A stretch of 64,000 nt of DNA from JADKHC01 sp047600805. Its GTDB lineage: Bacteria; Verrucomicrobiota; Verrucomicrobiia; Opitutales; Opitutaceae. Positions within the stretch are counted from its first letter, which is position 1. Every line of letters begins with the position of its first letter. Location of the stretch: contig JASGKG010000001.1 of the NCBI GenBank assembly GCA_047600805.1, positions 2,542,001 to 2,606,000 on the forward strand, read 5' to 3'. This document shows, piece after piece, positions 42,744 to 51,319 of the stretch. Both the position numbers and the translations under genes were made by a program. A model generated the notes under the pieces. The model was not told where the DNA came from, did not search any database, and was given only the letters and a program-made list of their open reading frames with translations.

Positions 42744-44690
42744 TCATCTCCGCTGAAGGCGCTGTGCCTCTAGGTAATGGTTTTGCGCTTCCAGCGGCCG
42801 GCCTGCTTTTCTCAACGCAACGGCAAGCCCCATGTGCGCGTCGGCACTCTCGGGGTCCAGTTCGAGAGCCGCCTTGTATTGTTCGATTGCCTGCTCCAAA
42901 CGCCCGTTTTCCGCGAGCGCGCGACCGTAGGTAAGACGGATTGAAAGCGTGTTTGGATCGATTTCGACCGCGCGGTCGAAATGTGCGACCGCCTCCGGAA
43001 AACGGCCGCTCAGCATCAGGCCGATGCCCCAGTTAAGTTCAGCCTGGGAATACATAGGGTCGAGACGCACAGCGCGTTCAAACTCCGCAACTGCCTCAGC
43101 CGTGTTGCCGTTTTGTGCGAGTGCCAGCCCTAGATTGAAATGCGCAACGGGCAAACGCGGCTGCAACCGAACACTATCCCTAAAGGAAACAATCGCGCGC
43201 TCTCGGTCGCCTAAATTCACATAAGCCAAACCAAGATTATTGTAAGCCTGTCCATATTTGGGCTGCAAAGAGACGGCTCGTTCGAAATGGGAAATCGCCT
43301 CGCGGGCACGGCCCATTTGGAGCAGAGCATAACCCAGATTATTCTCCGCCTCAGCAAAAGTGGGCCGAAGCTCGAGCGCACGATTTAGATGCGGTATCGC
43401 CTCCGCCAACCGGCCCTTTTCGATCAGAATCTGCGCAAGGTTATTGTGGGCCAGCCAACAGTCAGGGTTTTTTTCTAAAGTGTCCTCGTAGAGTGCGGTA
43501 CCGTTGAGATAAATTTTGCTTTGCTGATGACTCAAAAAACCGAGCGTCAGCAACAGGCCGGCGATCACGCCGTAGAACGCATTCTGCGAAACTTTGAAGT
43601 ATTGAAAAAGGACCACCAGGCCGGCGCCCGCCGTGGCAAAGATCGCGAGGCTCGCATGGTACTGAAAATGGTCCGCGACGTAGGAGAACAGAAACGGATA
43701 CACATTAAAAAAGCCAAGCGCGGGAAAGAGCGTGCCCACAAAGATGAGCCAGGGCACCAACAATACGCGTGTTTTCTTTCGCCAGAGAAGCGCCCCTGTA
43801 AGAGCCACTGTCGCGAGCGGGAAAAGCCACTGCCACCCTTGTGATGCACTGAGCGTCCAGCGCGGATAAATGAACGAAAGATGGGCCGGCCACACCAACT
43901 TACTGAGATAAAAACAAACGACGCGTCCCAAGAGAAGAACGTGCTCCGCAAGCGAAAGACTGAACCGGTCGCCTTGCGCACCGATCAGATGTTTTTCGTT
44001 CCAAATCGTCATGAGGCCCACCGCAACGCCAAGCACTATCCAGAGGACCAAAGGAAGCGCATCCCGGACGAATACGATGCGCCGTTTTTTCCAGACCAAA
44101 ATCACCAACAAGGCCGCCGGCAGCGTCACTGCCACTGTCTTTGATAAAATCGCGGCGACAAAAAAGCCTGTCGCAAGCAGGTAGAGGGCGGGCTTGCGCT
44201 TCTCATCAAAACGCAAATATGCGAGCGCCGCCGCCAAATAGAAAACCAGTGACAAGGTATTTTTCTGCTCCGATATCCACGCCACCGATTCAACACATAC
44301 CGGATGCAGCAAGAACAGAAATGCCGCCAGCCACGCACCGGGAACCGAAAGCCTGCGCAGCAGCGCCGCGAAGAAGCACGCGGACGTCGCGTGAAGCAAC
44401 ACGTTCACCAAACGATAGCCGAGTGCGTGATCGCCCCACAGCTTGTGTTCCAGCCAAAAGGCTGAGTGGAGGAGCGGATAATATTGCTGTGTGGCAGCTG
44501 GTTCGGTCCAGATGCTGACCAAGCCTTCCAGCGATCGCAGCTGGGGTTGCGTGACATGGCCGTCGTCGTCCCAGAGAAATCCTCCCGAGAGCGAAGGCCA
44601 GTAGACCAAGAGAGCCGACGCGAACACAGCCAGCACGAACCAGCGGTTTCTATCGAACATAGAGGCACCAGAAGCGACAGGACGGCTCAT
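42744..44690 (-). CDS. Membrane protein with GT39/TMTC-like domain and C-terminal TPRs
   Basis: A 648-residue protein; ATG at 44690 or 44660. About ten hydrophobic helices (15-400) begin with LVYWPSLSGGFLWDDDGHVT, the DD-containing luminal loop typical of PMT/TMTC-like glycosyltransferases, and include LLHPVCVESVAWISEQKNTL. The C-terminal third consists of about seven TPR units (WLAHNNLAQILIEKGRLAEA, AEAENNLGYALLQMGRAREA, QAYNNLGLAYVNLGDRERA and so on). Bacterial homologues may glycosylate proteins or lipids using polyprenyl-linked sugars; activity is unproven. It is transcribed alone, after the terminator of the TonB receptor gene. Confidence 0.82.
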   Translation of the reverse strand: MSRPVASGASMFDRNRWFVLAVFASALLVYWPSLSGGFLWDDDGHVTQPQLRSLEGLVSIWTEPAATQQYYPLLHSAFWLEHKLWGDHALGYRLVNVLLHATSACFFAALLRRLSVPGAWLAAFLFLLHPVCVESVAWISEQKNTLSLVFYLAAALAYLRFDEKRKPALYLLATGFFVAAILSKTVAVTLPAALLVILVWKKRRIVFVRDALPLVLWIVLGVAVGLMTIWNEKHLIGAQGDRFSLSLAEHVLLLGRVVCFYLSKLVWPAHLSFIYPRWTLSASQGWQWLFPLATVALTGALLWRKKTRVLLVPWLIFVGTLFPALGFFNVYPFLFSYVADHFQYHASLAIFATAGAGLVVLFQYFKVSQNAFYGVIAGLLLTLGFLSHQQSKIYLNGTALYEDTLEKNPDCWLAHNNLAQILIEKGRLAEAIPHLNRALELRPTFAEAENNLGYALLQMGRAREAISHFERAVSLQPKYGQAYNNLGLAYVNLGDRERAIVSFRDSVRLQPRLPVAHFNLGLALAQNGNTAEAVAEFERAVRLDPMYSQAELNWGIGLMLSGRFPEAVAHFDRAVEIDPNTLSIRLTYGRALAENGRLEQAIEQYKAALELDPESADAHMGLAVALRKAGRPLEAQNHYLEAQRLQRR

Positions 44691-44734
44691 AAGGTCTTCG
44701 AGTTGAACGTGGCTGACTGCGGCAATTCGCCAAA

Positions 44735-44769
44735 TAAAAAACGCTGGCTGTTTTGAGGCAGCCAGCGTT
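44735..44769 (-). terminator. Terminator of the large TonB-dependent receptor gene
   Basis: A perfect 11-bp stem AACGCTGGCTG/CAGCCAGCGTT (44740-44750 and 44759-44769), followed on the minus strand by six T; it lies 25 bases after the receptor stop. Confidence 0.93.
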
Positions 44770-44793
44770 CGAGATCAGGCAAAGTTGAACCAA

Positions 44794-47700
44794 TTACAGC
44801 TCTAGCGTGACAGTCAGGAAGTACTTTCTCGGGTCGACGATGCGGTAGTTGCTCGCCGTGCCATCCGGGAAGGTAGCGATCGGTTGGAGTCGCCCACCTT
44901 CTTGGATATTTTGGCAGTTCAGCTGAATCGTCGCATCGATTCTGTCATGCCAGATCTTCGTCCGGTACTTGATCCACGGGTCATAATAGATGTGGGAGCC
45001 GTCGTAGATCGGGCGATTGCGATCGAGTTTCTGATAGATGCCATTGTTGTCCATGACACCGTAGTAACCGATGGCGCCTTTGCTTTCGAAGCGCACCGCG
45101 CCGCCCACGGTGAAGTTTTTGAGGATACGCTGCGAGGTGATACCGGCGAGCTTGTAGCTCGTGCTGATACGCGCCGAATATTCGCGGACGCTCGGCAGCG
45201 ATTTTCCGTCCTGTTCCTTGATGATCTGATAGGGAGCTTTGACGAAAACGTCGTAATTCGAGGCAGCGGTCGTGCCGTTGGCCGCGAAGTCACGCGTGCT
45301 GTTGTAAGTCGTGGTCCACCATTGCCCACCATTGGCGTTCCCGACGTAACGCGGATCGATAATGCTCTGCAGCACCGGTAGGCGTTCATCCAACCATTCC
45401 TGAACGGAGTTGGAGATATTGGCGTTCGCCGAACTCTTTTTCTCCGCCGAAGCAGCAATCGTCCAGTACTTGGTCGGATTGTAGTAGATTTCCACTTCCG
45501 TACCTTTGGCGTAGATGTCGTTGGTTGCGGCGATCGTACCGCTGTTGAACGCGTCGATCAGAACTTGGGAACGAGCCGGGTCCATTTTGGTGATTTTGGC
45601 AATTTCGGCCTCCATCTGTGGGGTGCCTATGGAGAAATTATAAGGCGCCTGTGAGAGCCAGCGTTCAACAACGTCATGCAGCTGATAATTATCCGAAACA
45701 GGGATGTTCAAATCCATGCGTAGAACGCGTTGTGCGATCGTGTTGGCCTCACCATTGCGAGCATTGAGTTGCTTGTTGTCGTAGTGGTTCACACGCACCA
45801 CGAGTTTGTTATCCAACATATTGATCCAAACGCCATATTCCTTGCCTTCGCCCGTGATGTTCGGGAGCTGGCGAAGTTGAAGGTCGATGGCGGGACCCTG
45901 CGGATAAAACGTGTCGGAGTAGTTGTAAGTGAAGGCTAAGCCGCGGAGGAACTGACCCCAATGGCGGTCAAAACCGCTCGACTCAGAAGCCTTGGTGACA
46001 AAGCCCAAGTCACGGAACGGCCGAGCCACACCACCGTAAGTCTTGGTTTTGCCGCTGCTATAACGCCAGTCTCCACGAGCCCAGTGGTTGTCCGCTTCCC
46101 AGTCGTGCTCGGAGAAACCGTCAACGAGCAACTGAGGTGTGGCACCGAATTTGGAATATACTTTATCTTCACGGAGGCCGCCGTTCAGCACGAGCTTGCT
46201 GTTGAAGAACTGGCTCTGAAGAACAATGCCGTTAGTCTTAAGCACCTGTTTAAGATTGGCGGTGCCACCTGTACTATCCGTGGTCGCCCAGCGGCCGAGC
46301 GTAGCGTTAACGCTGGTAAAGCCAGTCGCGGGGTTAGGTTGCCCGGCATTTGGACCTGTGGTGATCAACTGGACGGGGCTACCGTAGTGGTAGTCGTAAT
46401 TACCGTACGCATACTCCGACGGCGCGTTGTCGACGTTGTAACCATTAGCATCGCCGACGTAGTAGCGCATGAAGTTTCTGAAGAGGCCTTGGCCCGCAAT
46501 AATAGATCCTTCAGTATTGTTGGATTGATTTGCACGCGCTGCCCTCGGATCAATGCCAATTTGTCCCGAGGCAGTCCAGGGATGGTCGGACACCATGACA
46601 TCGCGGTACACGTACTGACGATTCAGCCGGTATTTATATTCAGAGTAGCCAGAGAGCTGATGAATGCCCAGCCACTTGAGTGCACCCTGTTCCTTGCTCA
46701 GATCGAGCCGGTAGGAGAACTGACCACGATAAGTGTCCCAGGTCGCTGGCTTGTAGACAGTACGTGGTTCGGAAACACCGATAAACGGACGGCCATAGTA
46801 AGGATTGATCGTGCCATCGAGGTTGCGCGTATTAACGTCCACGAAGAGCTGCCCGCTCACACCCGAGTTGCCGGAATTCCCGATCGGGGTGCGCTCGTAG
46901 CTATCATTATCCTCACGCAAAGCAGCCAACTGAAACGTCAAATTTTGCGTCGGCGTATTGAGAACAATCTGGTCGATCTGCCCCAGATACATCTTCGTCG
47001 AATAATTCAGACGATTGACAGCAGAGAGGTTTACTTCCGACCAGTCATAAAGCGATTTGTCGCTCACCACCGGCACCGTCGAGAAGAGAGGCTGGCTGCC
47101 GATGCGGCCGCCAGAATTGTTGCCTACGATTCCGTAACCGGGGCTGGAAAGCTGCAACCGCAGCGTGCCCGTTGAGGTAAACGGAGTTCCTGTTGTGCCA
47201 CCTTGAGTTGACACTGGCGCGGTCCAGTAACCGATGCCACTTTGGTCGATGTAAATGTTCGACCGCTGGAACATATAGTTAGGGCGGAAGAAGTAATCAG
47301 GAACGGGAACGCCGGTGTCATTCGAATTTGTGAACGCCACGGTGCCCGCTGTGGTCATCGGCACGACTCTTCCCAACGCGGCATTCCAACCGCTCTCGAC
47401 GCCATTGATTACGACCGTGGAATTGTTCGGATTCCAACCCGGACTACCGTTAGCGCGCCAGTACGACACGTTATCACGCGGCGGCGTGAAGTTCGGGCGG
47501 TTGCCGTGCGAGTTGTAATCGAGCACCAAACCGCTGATCGTGGTGTATCGGAATGGCGAATACTTGATCATCGCATTCAAGCGACGGGTGTACATGCCGG
47601 ACGGCTTGCGCTGAAATTCTTCGTCCATGTAGGAACCGCTGGCCCGAATCGCCAGCACGTTCTTTTTCAACACCACGTTCGTGTCGAAGGTCGTGCGCCA

Positions 47701-48429
47701 GCCATCGTAGCTGTCTCCACGAAGCGTGATGCGGGTTTTGTTACGCGTCAGATTTGCCGAAACAGGCACCTGATTCACGGTGCCACCGGCGTTACCAAGG
47801 CCGAAGACGTTAGCGTTCGGACCACGGCTGACTTCGATACCTTCCGTGATGAGTTCGTCCACCGCCATACGACCCGACACTTCAAAGTTGCCGTAGGAAA
47901 TGTTCGCTGCGGAAATACCGCGGATACGATTCGCGTTGTTCGGGTTCAACTGAACGTTGTCGAACGCCTGACCATTACGATCGATCACGTAATCCGTATA
48001 GGTGCCAGTGCCCTCGGTGTTGCCGACGTAGTTGAAGACGTCGTTAATATCAATCATGCCGAAGTCCGACATCTGGTCCTTGTTGACGACCGTGATCGAC
48101 GAGCCGAGGTCCTCCAGTTTGGTTTTGAACCGCGTTCCGGACATCGTGTTCGACGAGTAGTAACCCTTGTTGTCGGTCACGACTTCGAAGGGAGACAGGA
48201 CTAAAATATCGTCGTCTTTGGCCGGAGCACCGGAGTTGTCGTCCTTCACCGTTTCCACCGGGATCTTTTTCTCGGGCACGGTCGCCGTCGCGGTCGGTTG
48301 CGGCTGGGGTGTATTTTTCTCCTTGGAGTCCGGCTTCTCTTGCCCGGAAGCCACCGGGGCGACTGTCAAAACCAAACTGGCAATCGTCGCAGCAATCGCC
48401 GTTCGCTTGATGTAGGTGTGATGTTTCAT
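44794..48429 (-). CDS. Large TonB-dependent receptor (Verrucomicrobia type)
   Basis: A 1211-residue outer membrane receptor from the ATG at 48429 (MKHHTYIKRTAIAATIASL, signal ending SGQE); the open frame above it is non-coding leader. A Pro/Glu/Lys-rich linker leads to the TonB box-like ILVLSPFEVVTDNKGYYSS, then the plug (TRFKTKLEDLGSSITVVNKDQ, IDINDVFNYVG) and a long barrel with extended loops, ending YFLTVTLEL. The size and the LSPFEV start are typical of the many TonB receptors in Opitutaceae. The substrate is unknown; no SusD, glycoside hydrolase or siderophore genes are adjacent. The 309-base upstream region contains three dyads that may be operators. Confidence 0.9.
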   Translation of the reverse strand: MKHHTYIKRTAIAATIASLVLTVAPVASGQEKPDSKEKNTPQPQPTATATVPEKKIPVETVKDDNSGAPAKDDDILVLSPFEVVTDNKGYYSSNTMSGTRFKTKLEDLGSSITVVNKDQMSDFGMIDINDVFNYVGNTEGTGTYTDYVIDRNGQAFDNVQLNPNNANRIRGISAANISYGNFEVSGRMAVDELITEGIEVSRGPNANVFGLGNAGGTVNQVPVSANLTRNKTRITLRGDSYDGWRTTFDTNVVLKKNVLAIRASGSYMDEEFQRKPSGMYTRRLNAMIKYSPFRYTTISGLVLDYNSHGNRPNFTPPRDNVSYWRANGSPGWNPNNSTVVINGVESGWNAALGRVVPMTTAGTVAFTNSNDTGVPVPDYFFRPNYMFQRSNIYIDQSGIGYWTAPVSTQGGTTGTPFTSTGTLRLQLSSPGYGIVGNNSGGRIGSQPLFSTVPVVSDKSLYDWSEVNLSAVNRLNYSTKMYLGQIDQIVLNTPTQNLTFQLAALREDNDSYERTPIGNSGNSGVSGQLFVDVNTRNLDGTINPYYGRPFIGVSEPRTVYKPATWDTYRGQFSYRLDLSKEQGALKWLGIHQLSGYSEYKYRLNRQYVYRDVMVSDHPWTASGQIGIDPRAARANQSNNTEGSIIAGQGLFRNFMRYYVGDANGYNVDNAPSEYAYGNYDYHYGSPVQLITTGPNAGQPNPATGFTSVNATLGRWATTDSTGGTANLKQVLKTNGIVLQSQFFNSKLVLNGGLREDKVYSKFGATPQLLVDGFSEHDWEADNHWARGDWRYSSGKTKTYGGVARPFRDLGFVTKASESSGFDRHWGQFLRGLAFTYNYSDTFYPQGPAIDLQLRQLPNITGEGKEYGVWINMLDNKLVVRVNHYDNKQLNARNGEANTIAQRVLRMDLNIPVSDNYQLHDVVERWLSQAPYNFSIGTPQMEAEIAKITKMDPARSQVLIDAFNSGTIAATNDIYAKGTEVEIYYNPTKYWTIAASAEKKSSANANISNSVQEWLDERLPVLQSIIDPRYVGNANGGQWWTTTYNSTRDFAANGTTAASNYDVFVKAPYQIIKEQDGKSLPSVREYSARISTSYKLAGITSQRILKNFTVGGAVRFESKGAIGYYGVMDNNGIYQKLDRNRPIYDGSHIYYDPWIKYRTKIWHDRIDATIQLNCQNIQEGGRLQPIATFPDGTASNYRIVDPRKYFLTVTLEL

Positions 48430-48570
48430 GGTTGGGTAGGCAAATAGGCTCGCAAAACCTATCTTGGTTACGTTCTGGGGTTCGTTAGCGAAGACACTGA
48501 CCGTTCGCGGAAACGACAAAGGTCGCACCGTGAATAGCTGAAGGGGGATAAGGGGCACACAAATGCTGTA

Positions 48571-48613
48571 CTGATTAAAAGTTAATCAGGTGACCGAGCT
48601 ATTCAACTCGGTC
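48571..48613. promoter_or_regulatory. Two adjacent dyads upstream of the TonB receptor
   Basis: CTGATTAA-AAG-TTAATCAG (48571-48589) and GACCGAG/CTCGGTC (48592-48598 and 48607-48613) lie side by side, about 140-185 bases before the receptor ATG, in the 309-base gene-free stretch 48430-48738. The first is AT-rich and looks like an operator; the second could be a leader hairpin. Confidence 0.45.
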
Positions 48614-48677
48614 GGAGCTCACATCGTTGACTAAAAACCCATCCCGGCCTTTCGACAAATTTGAAAAACGCTTTCCC

Positions 48678-48697
48678 TGTCATCAAAATTGATGACA
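48678..48697. promoter_or_regulatory. Candidate operator TGTCATCA-N4-TGATGACA
   Basis: A perfect 8+8 dyad with AAAT centre lies 41 bases downstream of the second TonB receptor stop and about 250 bases before the large receptor start. No T run follows on either strand, so a protein-binding site is likelier than a terminator. Its regulator is unknown. Confidence 0.45.
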
Positions 48698-48738
48698 ACC
48701 GCGACCGCTCTCCCCTACCCGCAACTGCAGCCTGCAAC

Positions 48739-50583
48739 TTACCAGTGGTAAGTCACTCCTGCGGAAAGTTGGCGACGCGACGCCGGTACCGCCGGCACTT
48801 CCTGAAAATTGCTGTCCCAAACATTCGCGGCGGAAACGGAGATTTCGAGACCACGGAGCTGTGACGGCAGGTAGAAAATCCCCGCCGACGTATTCAGCGC
48901 TTCGTCGCCGCCGATGACACGCAGGCGATTGTCTTCCTGCACACGAGCAACATTGTCGATGCGCAGTTCAAATCCGCCGCCGAGTTGCGCGACCACCGCC
49001 GCCGTCAACCGGTGCTTCGCAAAATTCAGCGCATAGAAACTCGCGTCGACCAGCGCGCCGCGATAATCGGCGCTCTTATCCAGGAAAGTGTAACCGAAAA
49101 CCAGCTTCAGGCGCTTGGCTGTAAACGTCGCGACGCTTTCGAAGCCGACGGTATCAATGTCCACTGCATTCGCCGACCGCGCTGCCGTGCGAGCGTAGGT
49201 AAACGTCCAATCGACCAAGGCTCGATCACGCCGCGCAAAGGCCGCGGTGTGAAAAGACCAGCGCCCGAAAGTCGATGCCCAACCAAGCTCTAGGTTCTCC
49301 GCATGTTCGCGGCCGAGGTTCTGATTTCCACGAAACAATCCACTCGACGGGCTCGACTTCAGCGCAGTGTACGTCGCCACCTGAGAATTTTTAGCATAGC
49401 TTAGGTAGAGACGCATCGGAGGCAGCGCGCCACCCCGATTCCAAGAAAGCTCCGCCACCGGCGACCATGCGGACGAATCGCGGTTGGTGTCGTCAAAAGT
49501 GACGCCCGCTTTCGCGACCCACCGGGCCGAGCCGACCGAAGACCAACTTGTCTCTGGAACCAAACCGACTTTGTAGTACGTGCGCGATTTGAACGGTCCG
49601 AACGTCAATGACGTCGATGCTAGATCGTCCGACAGAACCTCTGCCGAATAGTTGAGCGTTGCCACGCCCACGTCGCTTCGCCCGCTGGCAGAAATGGCAC
49701 GGGCCCACGTCGTGTGCTGATAAGGGTTAAACAAGCCCGGCGTCTCGCGGCTGTATTCGTAGTCGTCCTTGTTTCTGCGATAAAACGCTCCGAGCTCTAA
49801 ATAATCACCACCACCAAAATCCTGACGATGGTTGACTGCAAAGAGCACAGTTTGCAGGTTCTCGGTTTCGTGAACGCCGAACGGCGTGTAGAGATTCGGC
49901 CAGCCGAAAAACTTCTCCTGGTAGCCCGCAAACAGATCGGTCTGCGCGCCGTTACCCGCGAGTTGCAACCGCGCGTTGCCACGCGAAAACCGATGGTCGC
50001 CGAAGGGCACCGGACCATCGCCGCTGGAATGCGAATATTCTGTATCCGCGGCGACACTACGACCGGCGAGCTTCACCGGACTCACGTAGCCTTGGTAAAA
50101 ACTTGCCCTTTCAAAGTCCCAGTTGCCACGACTCACGCCGACTTCCCCCCGCGTGGAAATCGGCCGCCAGCCGTAGGCGACGGTTCCGACGTTGGCGTTA
50201 AAACCTTCCAGCGCGTTGTCGGCTCCCGTTAGAACTTGCGGCTCCGCGAGCATCGCTGAAGCCACAGGAATCTCGGCGAAATAGTGGCCGGTTTGCGGAT
50301 CGTAAAGCGACACGCCGCCAATGCGAAAACCCGTGTTCTCGAAAATGCCGCCGCGAATGGTCACGTCGGCCTGAGCCTCGCCCAAATTCCGCGCCTGGAT
50401 GTCGACCAGCGGCTCGAAACGGAGCGCCGAAACGGGCATCGAGAACGTGCCGATTGGGTCTTGGTTCGCGACACGGGAAGAAACCGTGACCTGCTTGGGC
50501 AATAAAATCGCGTCTTCTTCAGCCGCCGGAAGGGCGACAGTTAGCGTGAGACCAGCCAAGACGACAGAGGCAAAAAGTTTCAT
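48739..50583 (-). CDS. TonB-dependent outer membrane receptor (BtuB-size)
   Basis: A 614-residue receptor with a signal peptide (MKLFASVVLAGLTLTVALPA), a short TonB box region (LLPKQVTVSSRVANQDP), plug domain (ARNLGEAQADVTIRGGIFEN, TGFRIGGVSLYDPQTGHYF) and a 22-strand-type barrel ending SAGVTYHW with a C-terminal aromatic. It resembles the BtuB/colicin I receptor group in size, but no cobalamin riboswitch or transporter genes accompany it, so the substrate is open. Its leader has an ACTTGGC/GCCAAGT hairpin (50596-50602, 50619-50625) just before the ATG that may affect translation. Confidence 0.88.
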   Translation of the reverse strand: MKLFASVVLAGLTLTVALPAAEEDAILLPKQVTVSSRVANQDPIGTFSMPVSALRFEPLVDIQARNLGEAQADVTIRGGIFENTGFRIGGVSLYDPQTGHYFAEIPVASAMLAEPQVLTGADNALEGFNANVGTVAYGWRPISTRGEVGVSRGNWDFERASFYQGYVSPVKLAGRSVAADTEYSHSSGDGPVPFGDHRFSRGNARLQLAGNGAQTDLFAGYQEKFFGWPNLYTPFGVHETENLQTVLFAVNHRQDFGGGDYLELGAFYRRNKDDYEYSRETPGLFNPYQHTTWARAISASGRSDVGVATLNYSAEVLSDDLASTSLTFGPFKSRTYYKVGLVPETSWSSVGSARWVAKAGVTFDDTNRDSSAWSPVAELSWNRGGALPPMRLYLSYAKNSQVATYTALKSSPSSGLFRGNQNLGREHAENLELGWASTFGRWSFHTAAFARRDRALVDWTFTYARTAARSANAVDIDTVGFESVATFTAKRLKLVFGYTFLDKSADYRGALVDASFYALNFAKHRLTAAVVAQLGGGFELRIDNVARVQEDNRLRVIGGDEALNTSAGIFYLPSQLRGLEISVSAANVWDSNFQEVPAVPASRRQLSAGVTYHW

Positions 50584-50791
50584 GAGCGCGCGGGAACTTG
50601 GCGCAGTGTTTTGCCCAAGCCAAGTCTTTTGTTAACTAAAACTTTTCATGACTTAACAAGGCCCCTTACGCTTCTATCCCCCGCAGCCGGCGTTCACGAA
50701 GTCCCCCGGACAAAACGCTTCCCGCAGTGCGCGAGCGTGAAACTCCTGCCTGAAAAAGACGAACCGACATCAAAAGCCGGCGCCTTAAGGC
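50584..50791. other. Leader and promoter region of the second TonB receptor
   Basis: No gene is seen. It contains the hairpin ACTTGGC/GCCAAGT at 50596-50625 near the receptor ATG and a GC-rich stretch without a recognisable riboswitch. With the 11-bp repeat array and the ferredoxin terminator, it fills the 354-base gap between the two genes. Confidence 0.5.
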
Positions 50792-50846
50792 TGATCCAAG
50801 GATGAGCCGTGCATGATTCGAGCATGATCCAAGGATGATTCGAGGA
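50792..50846 (+). repeat. 11-bp tandem repeat array (five units)
   Basis: Units at 50792, 50803, 50814, 50825 and 50836 read TGATCCAAGGA, TGAGCCGTGCA, TGATTCGAGCA, TGATCCAAGGA and TGATTCGAGGA. The first and fourth units are identical. The period is close to one helical turn. It lies upstream of the TonB receptor and downstream of the ferredoxin terminator. Confidence 0.85.
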
Positions 50847-50881
50847 TCTCCTTAGAACCTGGCGTGCCGCGGGCTCTTAAC

Positions 50882-50912
50882 AAAAAAGCCCCGGGCCAGA
50901 AAGCGCGGGGCT
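50882..50912 (-). terminator. Terminator of ferredoxin gene
   Basis: The stem AGCCCCG/CGGGGCT (50887-50893 and 50906-50912) is followed on the minus strand by TTTTTTG, 26 bases after the ferredoxin stop. Confidence 0.9.
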
Positions 50913-50937
50913 GAGAAAAAACGGTGCGTTGAGAGGA

Positions 50938-51171
50938 TTATTCGCCGTCGTTGCCGATAGCTTCCACCGGGCAACCTTCCATCGCTTCGGTGCACAAAGC
51001 GATTTCTTCGTCGGTCGTGGGTTGTTTATGAACGAACGAGTAGCCGCCTTCGTCATTGCGCGTAAAAAATGCCGGAGCGGTTTCACGGCAAAGATCACAG
51101 TCGATGCACTGTTGATCGGTATAAAATTTACCAGGAACGTTCGGTTCCCATTTGTCTGCTTTGTTAGCCAT
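50938..51171 (-). CDS. Small 4Fe-4S ferredoxin
   Basis: A 77-residue acidic protein with one CxxCxxC motif (Cys 22, 25, 28 in QQCIDCDLCRE) and a distal Cys-Pro (Cys 67 in MEGCPVEAIGND), the binding pattern of a single [4Fe-4S] (or 3Fe-4S) cluster ferredoxin; Cys 60 is extra. It serves as an electron carrier of unknown partner. It forms a single-gene unit with its own terminator and is divergent from the rhomboid-like gene. Confidence 0.93.
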   Translation of the reverse strand: MANKADKWEPNVPGKFYTDQQCIDCDLCRETAPAFFTRNDEGGYSFVHKQPTTDEEIALCTEAMEGCPVEAIGNDGE

Positions 51172-51319
51172 GGTGGGCTAAGAAGAGTAAACGCTCTGAT
51201 AGTGTCAAGTAGTTGGATGATTCAACGAAGCAATCCTCAGGGCCAACGTGCATTTCTGGGGCCGTTCTCAAGGCTAGCGGCTTGTATTTCCGCAGCAGCG
51301 TACCTAGGTTGCGCCTCCA

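Noticed and set aside
50737..50746. A cobalamin riboswitch near the second TonB receptor (GTGAAACTCC resembles a conserved segment)
   Set aside because: It is on the plus strand, opposite to the receptor gene, and no B12 box or other conserved segments are found around it.
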